From Gamsiella multidivaricata (lineage: Eukaryota > Mortierellomycota > Mortierellomycetes > Mortierellales > Mortierellaceae): DNA of 64,000 bases. The stretch covers positions 1 to 64,000 of the forward strand of contig NW_026251754.1 of NCBI RefSeq assembly GCF_025024155.1. Reading direction: 5' to 3'. Of this stretch, positions 45,748 through 56,422 are shown piece by piece (within the stretch, counting starts at the first letter, position 1; every line of letters begins with the position of its first letter). Made by a program: the position numbers and the translations under genes. The notes under the pieces are model-generated. The model had not been told where the DNA came from. It was given only the letters and a program-made list of their open reading frames with translations, and did no database searches.

Positions 45748-47425
45748 CTAGGCAGCAATACTCTGCTCTGCCTTGTCGGCGCTTGTATCGGATGCAATGG
45801 CTCCAGAGACAGCCTCTACTGGGTTCAAGTTCTTGACATGTGCCTCCAAAACAGTAGCTTCAATAGTCTGCTGCGAATCCGATGTTGTTACATTCTGCTG
45901 GTGCTGCAAGGACCGGATCTGGTGTGTTGCACAGTCGAACACATTGATGTCTTGCTGATGACCACGGCAACAGCCCTTGCATCTCTGATGCACACATGCC
46001 GCCGAGTACATATTTCTGCATCCGGCGCTTTGATAGAGGTTGGGGATGACCCTTGTCTTCTTGGTCTTCTTCTTTGCCTTGCCCGCGTCCTCATCTCCTG
46101 TTACAGATGTTGTGCCGTCGTCATTTGCCTGTGCAGAATTATCTGCGTCTCGCTTGACAGGAGCGCCATTCTCACCCTTCTTCTTTGTTTGCTCCGGCAT
46201 GGGCTGTCGGAAGTACGGCTGTGCAAGCCAGTGTGGCAAGGTCGATAATCCTTGCTCATCTACGCGTCCTTCAAAGGCCTCTCCACTCAATCGCAAGGCG
46301 TTTGCTTCCTGGGTCAGTCTCTCTTTCAACTTGCGTGCGACCGCCCACATCTCCTCTCTCAAGCTCGCAAGGCCTAGTTCCGCCCTCAGATCCGTGTGTA
46401 CCACCAAGTTAGGTTGAAAATCTTGAAGAGGTGTCCGCGGGTATATACGATCTTCGTATCGAGCTCGTCGCAGATCGTCAGGTATTTCTCGGCCAGACGC
46501 CGAGGCTCTGGGTGTTGCGGCGTAAAGATCGCGGAGTTGTAGAGATGGCCCTGAGCAGACATGGCACCGACACATCCTGTCTTTTTTAAGCACCTCGCTA
46601 GATCGTTGTGGTAGAGCATATTGCCATCCGCAACAACGGGACCAGCTGTCCAATTGCTTCCTGCACCGCACGGATCTTATTCCAGTCCGCCAGCCCTGTC
46701 AAGTGATCCTTCATCTCCCGGAGTCGGCCATGAACGACCAAGAGCTGCGCGCCAGGCTCAACAACCTTTTTCGCACGTATTTGGTTGTCTTTTCGACCTC
46801 GGGTAAGACTCGAATCTTGGCAGTGACGGGGGTGGGAAGGTGTTTATGCAGTGTAGAGATGAGAGACGAGATCAAGGGCCAGTCTTCCATGAGAGGAGAG
46901 CCATAGTGTCCTCGCCGGGCAATGTGCTGGGGGCATCCGAGGTTGATATCGACGGCGTCGCAGTACGGCCCAACCATGAGCGTAGCCTGCAGCAAATACT
47001 CTGGGTCGTTTGCACAAAACTAACAGGACCCAAGATGAGCGAAGTATCAGCGAGATATCCTTGCATAAACTAGCTGACATGACTCGTTTTCATTCACAGT
47101 GCCGGCCTGTTCTTCCCTGACTTTCCATCCTACCTGCACAATCAACGGTCGGTCGCTCGGTCCTCCGCCACCGAGCCCGTCCTTCAGTCCCGCCTAATGC
47201 TCGTCCCTGCACTTTGAATCCTTGGCAAGCAGCTTGGCGTTGAACATGGGGAGCGTAGAACAGATCTGCATTGTACCGTCGACTGAGGACCCTCCAGGCT
47301 AGCCCAGACTGGTCGACCATGGGTGCGACAATGTACTTTGGTGATCCGATCGACTTGTAGAGTTCCCAGCCAGTGAGTTTGGGCAGGAAAGCATGCTCAG
47401 CCGTAGCCTTGGCTGCCGCGTTTAA
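45748..47425 (-). pseudogene. tRNA-dihydrouridine synthase (DUS1 type), multiply broken
   Basis: In life this FMN enzyme reduces U16/U17 of tRNA. Pieces seen in order: [22 protein letters not shown], given in parts as [10 protein letters not shown] and [14 protein letters not shown] (about 47390-47300); DRPLIVQ, a likely intron, then FCANDPEYLLQ; DAVDINLGCPQ with the catalytic Cys (about 46950); HGRLREMKDHLTGL; NMLYHNDLARCL and GHLYNSAIF; finally a basic linker and a Cys cluster (CVHQRCKGCC, about 45980), as in DUS1. Breaks: one extra base near 47265, an in-frame TAG near 47190, and frame changes near 46775, 46640 and 46425. The last 230 residues (45748-46425) are still one open frame. No intact start. 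Clearly disabled unless a functional copy is elsewhere. Confidence 0.8.
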
Positions 47426-47541
47426 TTTTTATTAGTAACAAGAGGATGCCCGTGGACGCGCTATGGTTCGGACGGATTTTGTGATAAGATATTCCATGAG
47501 AATAAACGAACACATTAGGGTCTCGTACGTGGGTTCGCTAC

Positions 47542-48103
47542 TCAGCCAGTTCCATAGACCCACTTGGACTTGTTGAATCTGTACTTGTTGGAGCTTTGAC
47601 AGTATAATTTTGCCTCCAATCGATCACTGTCCCTTGCCAGTGTCAGCTCGGCCCTGTCGATAGTCTTGGGATCAATAAGATAAGTCATATCGCTCACTTC
47701 ACCCTCTGGGCCCGAAACCCCCAGCCGGCCACCTATTTCCTTTCCTGCCATTTTGATCTTCTGGGGTTCCTTGTCCTTGTCAGACATCATATAATTCTTC
47801 GTTTCGCACGAGAATATGATGCGACAGTCTATAGCAATAAACCTAGCCAGGACAAGAAGCACGTCGGCTGTTAACTCGAATCAAGCAATCATTCATTTCG
47901 CTTAATGCCCTTTTACGAATGGTACCTGAATCAATTACGAGAAATAACTCTACTGTGGATTCGGATGAACGGAACAGGAAATACGGACAACCTTGTAACA
48001 TGGAAGGCAATGGTCGTTTATGTTCCTGGGACAGGAAATTGGGATTATTTCTATTAGTTCCTGGTTGGCTAAAGTCAAAGGGAATTGTCGCGTACCACGA
48101 CAT
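47542..48103 (-). CDS. Small hypothetical protein, 154 aa
   Basis: No family recognised. Exons 48103-47926 and 47828-47542 on the minus strand, joined by a 97 bp GT-AG intron; lengths and phase close exactly (155 codons), which supports the model. No signal peptide or membrane segment. The first half has a compact hydrophobic pattern (CPYFLFRSSESTVELFLVID) suggesting beta strands; the second half is polar and Lys/Glu-rich with GGRLGVSG and a basic end (NKYRFNKSKW). Single-domain cytosolic protein, probably lineage-specific. Confidence 0.55.
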
Positions 48104-48301
48104 GATCGGTCGACTCTTGGCAATGCGTGCGACCGTTACGCAGTTCTTTACCTATTTGTTCCTCATCTAGCAACTCGAATATATCCTACGCTTTCTCTGA
48201 CCTTGCTTTCTGAACCACATATCACCTTCCCTTGTTCTGTCCCGCCAAGCTTAGAAAAGTCATCTTGAATTTGAATAAGCGTAAGTTCACGACAGGAATA
48301 G

Positions 48302-48605
48302 TCTATAAAACAATGGGCTTAATCTCAGCAGATCATAGCAACAAGGCTATTCTACTGCTTACAATACCCCGTTCAATAAAAGTCATCTGCTATGGATTTA
48401 TCTCTTCCAATATTTGAAATTAACATTAGCAGGCGCCTCATGAAGCCTTTCCGCTCCACAAGATGACCCCACATAGTATGATTCAGGACCCGAGGGTCTC
48501 TATTCGTATTCAGCTAGAGATCGGAAAAGGCGATAATCGTCGCGTTCTAGCACGGATTCTGACTTTGAGGCGTTCAGCCATAATCCAACGGATGATAGCT
48601 TTGGG
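48302..48605 (+). repeat. 304 bp direct repeat, copy 1
   Basis: Matches 54223-54526 base for base at a constant offset of 5921 with only two differences seen (A/G near 48308, T/C at 48602) and no gaps. The sequence outside both edges is unrelated. It does not begin TG or end CA and codes nothing recognised. The surrounding intergenic stretch 48104-49065 holds no gene. Confidence 0.95.
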
Positions 48606-49065
48606 TGCTATAACCTACCCGGCCATTCAATATTTTTCGCACGCTATGTCCATCTATTTTCGTCCGTTAATGCAACAGAAGCGCTTAAATGGCTAATTAG
48701 CCACTATATACTGTAGATGTCTAATGAAATTGACTATTGTTGTCACTCGCGGGTGGTGGCAAATCAAATGATCGGTTTGTTTGTTGTTGTTTGAGCATAG
48801 TGACAAAAATCAAAAGGTCCGTGGACGCGATATGGACACTAGAGACTGCATCTAAGCTCCATGCAATAGCTGGAGACAACGAAAGGAGCCAAGAGTAAGA
48901 GAGAGGCAAGATAATGCAAGAATAGGGCGCCTTGTTACGGTGGCTCTGCTTTTGGTTTGTAACCGAGATCTCTGCTTCGTAATTCTTTGTTCGATCGATG
49001 ATAGAAGACGACACGATAAGCGGCCAGCTGAAGACAATGGACTCAGTGTACGCTATATACAGTCA

Positions 49066-52000
49066 TTAGAGGTAAGAGCCATGGCAATTGCATGCTGCTA
49101 CGTTATAGAATTTGGTGTGACGGAACCTAAAATGTTGCACTCCATTCTCTCCAATCGGGTTGTGCTTCAAGTGTAAAGTGGTCAGAGTCGAGTTTGTCTT
49201 GAGTGCCTCAAACAGGTCCTGAGCTCCGTTGTCCCCAATCGAGTTGCCCCACAAGTCCAAAGTGGTCAGAGTCGAGTTAATCTTAAGCGCCTCAGACAGC
49301 GCCTGAGCTCCATTGTCCCCGATCGAGTTATGCCACAAGTTCAAAGTGGTCAAAGTCGAGTTGGTCTTGAGTGCCTTAGAAAGCTCCTGAGCTCCATTAT
49401 CTCCGATCGAGTTGCGCATTAATTCCAAAGTGGTCAGAGTCTTGTTGGCCTTGAGTGCCTTAGACAGTGCCTTAGCTCCGTTGTCCCCGATCGAGTTGTG
49501 CCACAAGTGTAAAGTGGTCAGAGTCGAGTTAATGCTGAGCATCTCAGATAGCGCCTGAGCTCCGTTGTCCCTGATCAAGTTGAACCTTAAGCTCAAAGTG
49601 GTCAAAGTCGAGTTGGACTCAAGTGCCTCTGACAGCGCCTGAGCTCCATTGCCCGTGATCGAGTTGGCCATCAAGTCCAAAGTAATCAGAGTCGAGTTGG
49701 TCTTGAGTGCCTCAGACAACATCTTAGCTCCGTTGTCTTCGATTCTGTTGAACGTCAATTCCAAAGTGCTCAGAGTCGAGTTGGTCTTGAGTGCCTCAGC
49801 CAGCGCATGAGTTCCGGAGTTCCTGATCTTGTCACCTAAAATGTCCAAAGTGGTCAGAGTCGAATTGGCCTCGAGTCCCTCCGATAGCGCCTTAGCTCCG
49901 TTATCCTTGATGATGTTGCGCGTCAAGTCGAAAGAGGACAGATCCGAGTAAGTCTTGAGTGCCTCATACAGCGCCTCCGTTAAGCTCTTCCCGATCGAGT
50001 TACAGTCCATGTTTAAAGTTGTAAGAGTCGAGTTGGTCTTGAGTGCCTCAGACAGCGCCTGAGCTCCGTTGTCCCCGATCGAGTTGTACTCCAAGTTCAA
50101 AGTTGTAAGAGTCTTGTTGGCCTTGAGTGCCTCAGACAGTGCCTTTGCTCCTTTGTCCCCGATCGAGTTGCCCGATAAGTCCAACGTGGTCAGAGTCAAG
50201 TTAACCTTGAGTGGCCCAGACAGCGCCTGAGCTCCATTGATCCCAATCAAGTTGCGCCTTAAATTCAAAGTGGTCAGAGTCTTGTTGGCCTTGAGTGCCT
50301 CAGACAGCGCCTGAGCTCCCTTGACCCCAATCAAGTTTTCTGACAAGTCCAAAGTGGTTAGAGCCTTGTTAGCCTTGAGTGCTTCGGACAACGCCTGGGC
50401 GCCGTTGCCCTCGATCGAGTTGCCGTCCAAGTGTAAGGTGGTAAGAGTAGAGTTGGTCTTGAGTGCCTCAGACAGCACCTGAGCTCCGTTGTCCCCGATT
50501 GAGTTGCCCCACAAGTCTAAGGTGATCAAAGTGGAGTTGATCTTGAGTGCCTCAGACAGCACCTGAGCTCCGATGTCGCCGATCAAGTTGCCCCACAAGT
50601 CCAAAGTGGTCAAAGTGGAGTTGGGCTTGAGTGCCTCAGACAGTGCCTTTGCTCCTTTGTCCCCGATCGAGTTGTCCGATAAGTCCAACGTGGTCAGAGT
50701 CGAGTTAACCTTGAGTGCCTCAGACAATGCCTGAACTCTATTGTTCCCGATCGAATTGCACCGTAATTTCAAGGTGGTCAGAGTCTTGTTGGCCTTGAGT
50801 GCCTCAGACAGCGCCTGAGCTCCCTTGACCCCAATCGAGTTTTCTGACAAGTCCAAAGTGGTCAGAGTCTTGTTGGCCTTGAGTGCTTCAGACAGCGCCT
50901 GAGTCCCGTTGCCCTTGATCGAGTTGTGTTTCAAGTCCAAAGTGATCAGAGTCGAGTTGGTCTTGAGTGCCTCAGACAGCGCCTTAGCTCCGTTGTTCCC
51001 AATTGAGTTTGTCTTGAGTGCCTCCGAAAGCGACTGAGTTCCGCTGTCCTTGATCCAGTCACCCAAAATGTCCAAAGTGGTCAGTGTAAAGTTGGCCTTG
51101 AGGGCCTCGAACACCGCTTGAGCTCCGTTGATCCCAATTGCGTTGCGCTTCAAGTCCAAAGTGACCAGAGTCGAGTTTATCCTGAGTGCCTCAGACAGCG
51201 CCTGAGCTCCGATGTCGCCGATCAAGTTGCCCCACAAGTCCAAAGTGGTCAGAGTCTTGTTGGCCTTGAGTGCCTTAGACAGCGCTAGGGCTCCGATGTC
51301 GCCAATTAAGTTGCACCGTAATTTCAAAGTGGTCAGAGTCGAGTTGGTCTCGAGTGCCTTAGAGAGTGCCCGAGCTCCATCGTTCCCGATCGAGTTGGTC
51401 TTCAGTGCCTCAGATAACGCCTGAGTTCCGCTGTCCCTGATCCAGTCACCCAAAAAGTCCAAAGTGATCAGAGTCGATTTGGTCTTGAGTGCCTCAAACA
51501 GCGCCTGAGCTCCGCTGAGCCCAATTGCGTTGCGCTTCAAGTCCAAAGTGACCAGAGTCGAGTTTATCCTGAGTGCCTCAGACAGTGCCTGAGCTCCGAT
51601 GTCGCCGATCAAGTTGCCCCACAAGTCCAAAGTGGTCAGAGTCTTGTTGGCCTTGAGTGCCTTAGACAGCGCTAGGGCTCCGATGTCGCCAATTAAGTTG
51701 CACCGTAATTTCAAAGTGGTCAGAGTCGAGTTGGTCTCGAGTGCCTTAGAGAGCGCCTGAGCTCCGTTATTGCCGTTTGAGTTTGTCTTGAGTGCTTCCG
51801 AAAGCACCTGAGTTCCGTTGTCCTTGATCCAGGCACCCAAGATGTTCAAAGTCGTCTGAGTCGAGTTGGTCGTGAGTGCCTCAAACAGCGTCTTAGCTCC
51901 TTTGTGCACGATCGAGTTGTCCGATAAGTCCAAGGTGGTCAGAGTAGAATTGGTCTTGAGCATCTCTGCTAATAGTCCAAATTCCTTTGGTCCGATCGAT

Positions 52001-53847
52001 CCAGGCACCATTTCGAAGGATAACTTATGAGGATGGGACGGTCTTTTTGGCGGAAGACTGGAAAGCTTGAGGAAAACCTTAGGAAGGACAATATGAATCA
52101 TTCTCATATTAGGAAGCTCCATGATGCGTTCAATGATGCGAAAAAGTGCTCCGTATCGTGCGGATGTCGACCATAGTTTGCTGCCGAGGCTAGGTCGTAA
52201 ATTTTGGAGATCAAGTCGGAGAATCGATACCCCTGATTTCTTGAGTGCATCCTCTAGCATGCCGAGATCACTCCTGCTGCACTCCCAGTCGAATGTGATA
52301 TCCAGGTCATCCACACGCCGAGCTTTGGATAGGGCGTCGGAGAATTCTGCAGCTCTTATTATGGATCCAAGGCGAACCACTACTTGACCGAGTTGTGGTT
52401 CATAAAAGCCACCATTCAGCTGGACTGCGTCGGTAAACACCTGTTGCTCCTTTTCTTTGTATGTCAAACGAAAATGGTCGAGACAAACCCATTTGACAAG
52501 GCCCTCCTGGGTAACAATTCGGTAGAGGTCTCCTAGTACTCGATGCTGGTCCTTGCCCTTGATAAACACTTCCAACTGGCGAAGGTCGGCACCCTCCAAA
52601 GCGTCCGGTCCAGAGAACAAATCAGCGTCAAGGTCCTTGGCCGAGTCCTGACCTTTTGAATTGTTGTCCGTAAGTCCTTGCAGATACTCGATAGATTGGT
52701 CGACATCTGACTGTGAGATGGTGTTCAGTGAGTCTTTGAACATATCAATAGCTCCAGGTACGCTGACCGCAGCCAGAGCGGGAACGACAAAGCCTGCAAT
52801 CGTGGCACCGTACTTAATCATCTCTAGCAAAGTCAGCATGTACCCGCCGTACTTTTGAAAAAACTCTTTGGATCTCCGAATGTCGTATCCATCATGTTTG
52901 GCAGGGTGAATGTGGTGTGAAATCATGGTATTCTCGCCATTGAGTATTTTGGTGTGCTCGCCACATTCACAAAGAAAATAAAGTCGGAACTGGTGGTTGA
53001 TAATGTTGGTGGGGTTCAACTTGGAGGTCTTCTTGGGTAGGACGATGAATAGTCGTGGAATCGGATACTCGTGCAGCTCGTATATCACTGTAAGAAGCGC
53101 CGCAGCTCGTCTATGAATGAGTGCGAGTCGACCGAGCGCCTGCTCTTGCATCTGGAGCATCTTGTTGTCCTTCTCTTTAGCCTCAAGCTGCAGAGTCAGC
53201 ATCATGTCGCCCTTCTGCTTCGCCTCTAGCTGCAGAGCCAGAATCATGTCGCCCTTCTGCTTCACCTCTAGCTGCAGAGCTAGCATCTTGTCGTCATTCT
53301 CTTTAGCCTCCAGCAGCAAACCCAGAATCTGTTGTAGGTCTTTGTTTTTGGAGTCGACGATCCGGGTTTGTTCGACATCGCGAGCGAAAGTCGAAATGAA
53401 AGACTGACCCAAGCTTGATAAAAGAAGGTCTCGAGAGGTCTGAACACCCACTTTTGCTAGTGTTGAGCAATGGACAACGGCGCTGTTGTTGCTGGACTGA
53501 GATTCCTCTGTAATGACGTCTAGGATCTTGTCAGGATAAAATGCGATGCATGGAGATCGATTTCTAATAGAGCAAAGAAGATATTAAAATCCAGTCCTCT
53601 CACTTTGTCAGGTCAATTGAAACGACCATGTGATTAATGTATACCTTGCACCATCAAGGTCTGGCAGGAATGAGATGGGAAGACCATCCAATTCGAATTG
53701 CTGTGCATCCTTAAAATCGTCTTGGATGTCCTCCAAACTCACAAAGCTCGACGAGGTGCCGTTGGATTCAGGGGAAATAGCTGGTCTAACAGGAACGGCT
53801 CGAATGATTTCAGCCTGACGGAATAGTTGGTATAGATGTTTTGTCAT
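49066..53847 (-). CDS. Giant LRR (ribonuclease-inhibitor type) protein, 1566 aa
   Basis: Exons 53847-53645 and 53563-49066 on the minus strand, phase-consistent. Layout: an N-terminal domain of about 100 residues (MTKHLYQLFR..., FELDGLPISFLPD, IAFYPDKILDVITEE); a coiled coil built of four 14-residue units (about 150-205); a conserved-looking block (RLYFLCECGEHT, PAKHDGYDIRRSKEFFQKYGGYMLTLLEMIKYGA, given in parts as PAKHDGYDIRRS and KEFFQKYGGYML); a linker; then about 35 LRR units (about 597-1550) of consensus KTNSTLTTLDLxxNSIGDNGAQALSEAL in two parts KTNSTLTTLDL and NSIGDNGAQALSEAL. This is the RI/NLRC3-type 28-residue LRR. No NB-ARC or NACHT P-loop was seen, so it is not a full NLR. Likely a recognition or scaffold protein; a role in self/non-self sensing is inference. 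Confidence 0.82.
51010..51783 (-). repeat. Tandem 387 bp super-repeat inside the LRR array
   Basis: Two adjacent copies of a block of one short 17-residue unit plus four 28-residue LRR units (129 codons, 387 bp). The string GTCGCCGATCAAGTTGCCCC occurs at 51214 and 51601, exactly 387 apart, with near-identical flanks. A third short unit at about 51010 begins another copy that has diverged. Confidence 0.85.
53152..53319 (-). repeat. Four tandem 42 bp coiled-coil units
   Basis: Code the 14-residue units LLLEAKENDDKMLA, LQLEVKQKGDMILA, LQLEAKQKGDMMLT and LQLEAKEKDNKMLQ. The 14-residue length equals four helical turns (two heptads), so unit gain or loss keeps coiled-coil register. Confidence 0.85.
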
Positions 53848-54222
53848 GGTAGTGGCAATTTGGTGGATGGTGGGTGCTGGGTACAGAGACGTTAACTTTT
53901 ATACTTGTCTCTGTCGGATCATTGGCGTCATCCTCGCCCTCGCCTACGCCCTCTGTCGCTATAAACAAAGGACGCATGAAATCTACTCTTATTGTAAGAA
54001 AATCCTTGCAAAATACAGGTTCAAAGATAGGGTGCAAGAAAAAGATGAAGCCCATAGGCTGACAGTTGCAAGGGAGGAGCGTCAATGTCGTACAAGAATT
54101 GGCGAAGCAAAAGTACGTCCCACTCATGCATGCGGTGCCGCCCTGCCAAAATAAGCGCCCCTTAACCCCTATCTTTAGGTGAAAGAGAAAAGAAGATAAG
54201 AGATGTTGTTCTTTCGAACAAA
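53848..54222. other. Upstream region of the LRR gene
   Basis: 375 bp between the LRR start codon and repeat copy 2. Overlapping ORFs on both strands without family signs; taken as promoter and 5' UTR. Confidence 0.45.
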
Positions 54223-54526
54223 TCTATAGAACAATGGGCTTAATCTCAGCAGATCATAGCAACAAGGCTATTCTACTGCTTACAATACCCCGTTCAATAA
54301 AAGTCATCTGCTATGGATTTATCTCTTCCAATATTTGAAATTAACATTAGCAGGCGCCTCATGAAGCCTTTCCGCTCCACAAGATGACCCCACATAGTAT
54401 GATTCAGGACCCGAGGGTCTCTATTCGTATTCAGCTAGAGATCGGAAAAGGCGATAATCGTCGCGTTCTAGCACGGATTCTGACTTTGAGGCGTTCAGCC
54501 ATAATCCAACGGATGATAGCTTCGGG
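54223..54526 (+). repeat. 304 bp direct repeat, copy 2
   Basis: Second copy of 48302-48605, same orientation. The two copies bracket the whole LRR gene (5.9 kb apart). No target-site duplication was seen at the edges. Confidence 0.95.
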
Positions 54527-54701
54527 CCATTGCCTGCTCAAACAGGCCCAAATACTAAGTTTGTAACAGCAGAAGTCGTTTCGCCGCTTTTTTTTCATTT
54601 TATTCAATAGGAGGTTCAGAATGAAGGCACCAAGTTAGTGGAAGCGATCACAGTTTTGTAACTCAAAGTCCTTTGACTTCCTTGACGTATTCACCGGGTA
54701 C

Positions 54702-54953
54702 ATGAATGAAGTCCGCATGGTCCATAGCGTACTAGAACTTGGCGTCATCGCCCTCAAGACTGTGCAGAATGCGATCGTTCTCCTCGGAATACTTCATGAA
54801 TTACTCGGTATTAGAGAGGGGAGCAGTGAAGCCAGTGCAGAGTGGGAGGCTATCAAGAAGACGTTGTTAGCGACGACATTTGGGATTGTGATATTGATGG
54901 CGGTCAAGGAGTGGAAGGTTTCAATGTTCGCTCAAAAAGCAGTCGCCGGCTAA
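54702..54953 (+). CDS. Possible small membrane protein or gene fragment, 83 aa
   Basis: Open frame with coding-like composition: a helical region (LELGVIALKTVQNAIVLLG) and a second hydrophobic segment (LLATTFGIVILMAV). No upstream exon or family recognised. It may be the tail of a lost gene. Support is weak. Confidence 0.25.
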   Translation: MNEVRMVHSVLELGVIALKTVQNAIVLLGILHELLGIREGSSEASAEWEAIKKTLLATTFGIVILMAVKEWKVSMFAQKAVAG

Positions 54954-55862
54954 GCATTTTTGCCACGTGCAACGTATGCAGGAATGCATGCCAGCAAATG
55001 AAGTAGCATAGTGCTCTCCAAGAAATGTGCAAAATAATATAGTACCTTTGGAAGGTCAATGATCGATGGTATATTTCAGACGGTCTACTTATGTCTATGC
55101 TGGAACGGATGTCGGTGATGTCTTGACTGACAACTCGTGTCCTGGAACTTTCCTCCTGTGGCGGTTCTCATCTGTTATGAATTATGAGCTCCACTGTAAC
55201 GTCTATGCCACAGGCGATGTATTCATAGGTTAGGTAATCGGCTCTACATGTTGCATATTTGCAACTGCGCCAAGATTTAAGGCGGATCCAGCGCTGTCTC
55301 CTAGGTGGTGATTTGACTTGTTCCTGTCCTGAATGTTGTTGTGGTTTGACTTAATCTTTGTCTAACGGTCTGTGTTGCCACTGCGGTAGCCTTTATGATT
55401 GCCGGTCAATGCCCTAGGCCTGGGAACTCTCCGCCTCGTACCTTCACTAAACCGAGAATCAGCAATATAAGCCCTCATGAAAAGAAGAAGAGAAAGTATG
55501 TTATTGCGATCATGAAATAATCGGAGAGCCAAGGATGGGTTTTTATATGCCCAGTTAAGCAGATGAGATTGAGGAAGGAACTCGCACTTGAAGATGTCTG
55601 GTGTTGCGGGACCAACTAAGCGAATCTTCGCAGTATTTCCCAGGCGAGATCCGCAATCCGCAGTGTCTCCAGGGTAATATCCGCAGCTTGCCATGCATTA
55701 GAAGCGAACACGAAAGGCTCAAGACGCGACATAAAAAAAGAGTCCGTTGTGATGGGCGAGTTGACAGGATAGTCCCCTGGAAACTGGGGGTAGCATGCCA
55801 CCCTTACGATCACGCGTATGGCATTACTTGACCGGTGTCTGTGGCTAACATGTGTATTCCCT
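54954..55862. other. Intergenic
   Basis: No gene supported. The minus ORF at 55362-55694 has no coding signs beyond length. Probably the decayed upstream part of the ABC transporter relic. Confidence 0.4.
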
Positions 55863-56422
55863 AGGGTTTGTTGGCCCTGAGGTTCTTCCAAATCATAGAG
55901 GCCGCTGGAGGCTCCATCTCCATCGATGGCGTCGACATCTCACAGGACCCTTTCCTCTTTGGAGACTCTATCCGCTCGAACTTGGACCCATTTGGGCGTC
56001 ATAACGACACTGAACTCTGGGCTGCTTTGGAATCTGCTTCGCTAAAGTCCTAGGTCTCCTCTCTTTCCGAGGGTCTTTCGGCCACGATCGAGAACGGGGG
56101 TGAGAGCATGTCTCTGGGTCAACACCAGCTGATGTCTCTTGCACGAGCGATGCTCGCCAAGAATACGCGCGTGCTTTGCTTGGATGAGGTCACAGCTGCG
56201 ATCGATATCGAGACGGACAATGCGATCCAGCAAGCGCTCCGACGCGAGTTCTAGGGCTGCACGGTGTTGACGATTGCGCATAGGATCAACACGATCATGG
56301 ACAGTGATCAGATCTTGGTGCTTGATAACGGTGAGATGAAGGAGTTTGAGTCGCCTGCAAAGCTGTTGGCAGACCCAACCTCGATCTTTCACTCGCTCGC
56401 CAAGGAGTCTGGAAACCTTTGA
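55863..56422 (+). pseudogene. ABCC-type (MRP) transporter relic, second NBD only
   Basis: In life these are vacuolar or plasma-membrane exporters of conjugates. Visible: a broken Walker A surround (frame lost near 55885, then [17 protein letters not shown]), a loss of about 15 residues before [20 protein letters not shown] signature [16 protein letters not shown] (as SLGQHQL), Walker [13 protein letters not shown], and the H-loop [13 protein letters not shown]. Two in-frame TAGs occur: 56051-56053 after ASLKS and 56252-56254 after RREF. The end (ESGNL, TGA at 56420) is the normal family terminus. No membrane domains lie upstream, so this is a 3' remnant. Confidence 0.9.

Noticed and set aside
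49080..51975. CRISPR-like or satellite array
   Set aside because: The 84 bp periodicity is explained by 28-residue LRR units in one long open frame.
48302..54526. The 304 bp repeats as LTRs of a retrotransposon
   Set aside because: No TG...CA ends, no primer-binding or purine tract, no pol genes between them; the interior codes the LRR protein.
55362..55694. 110-codon minus ORF upstream of the ABC relic
   Set aside because: No family signs and overlaps sequence that looks like decayed DNA.
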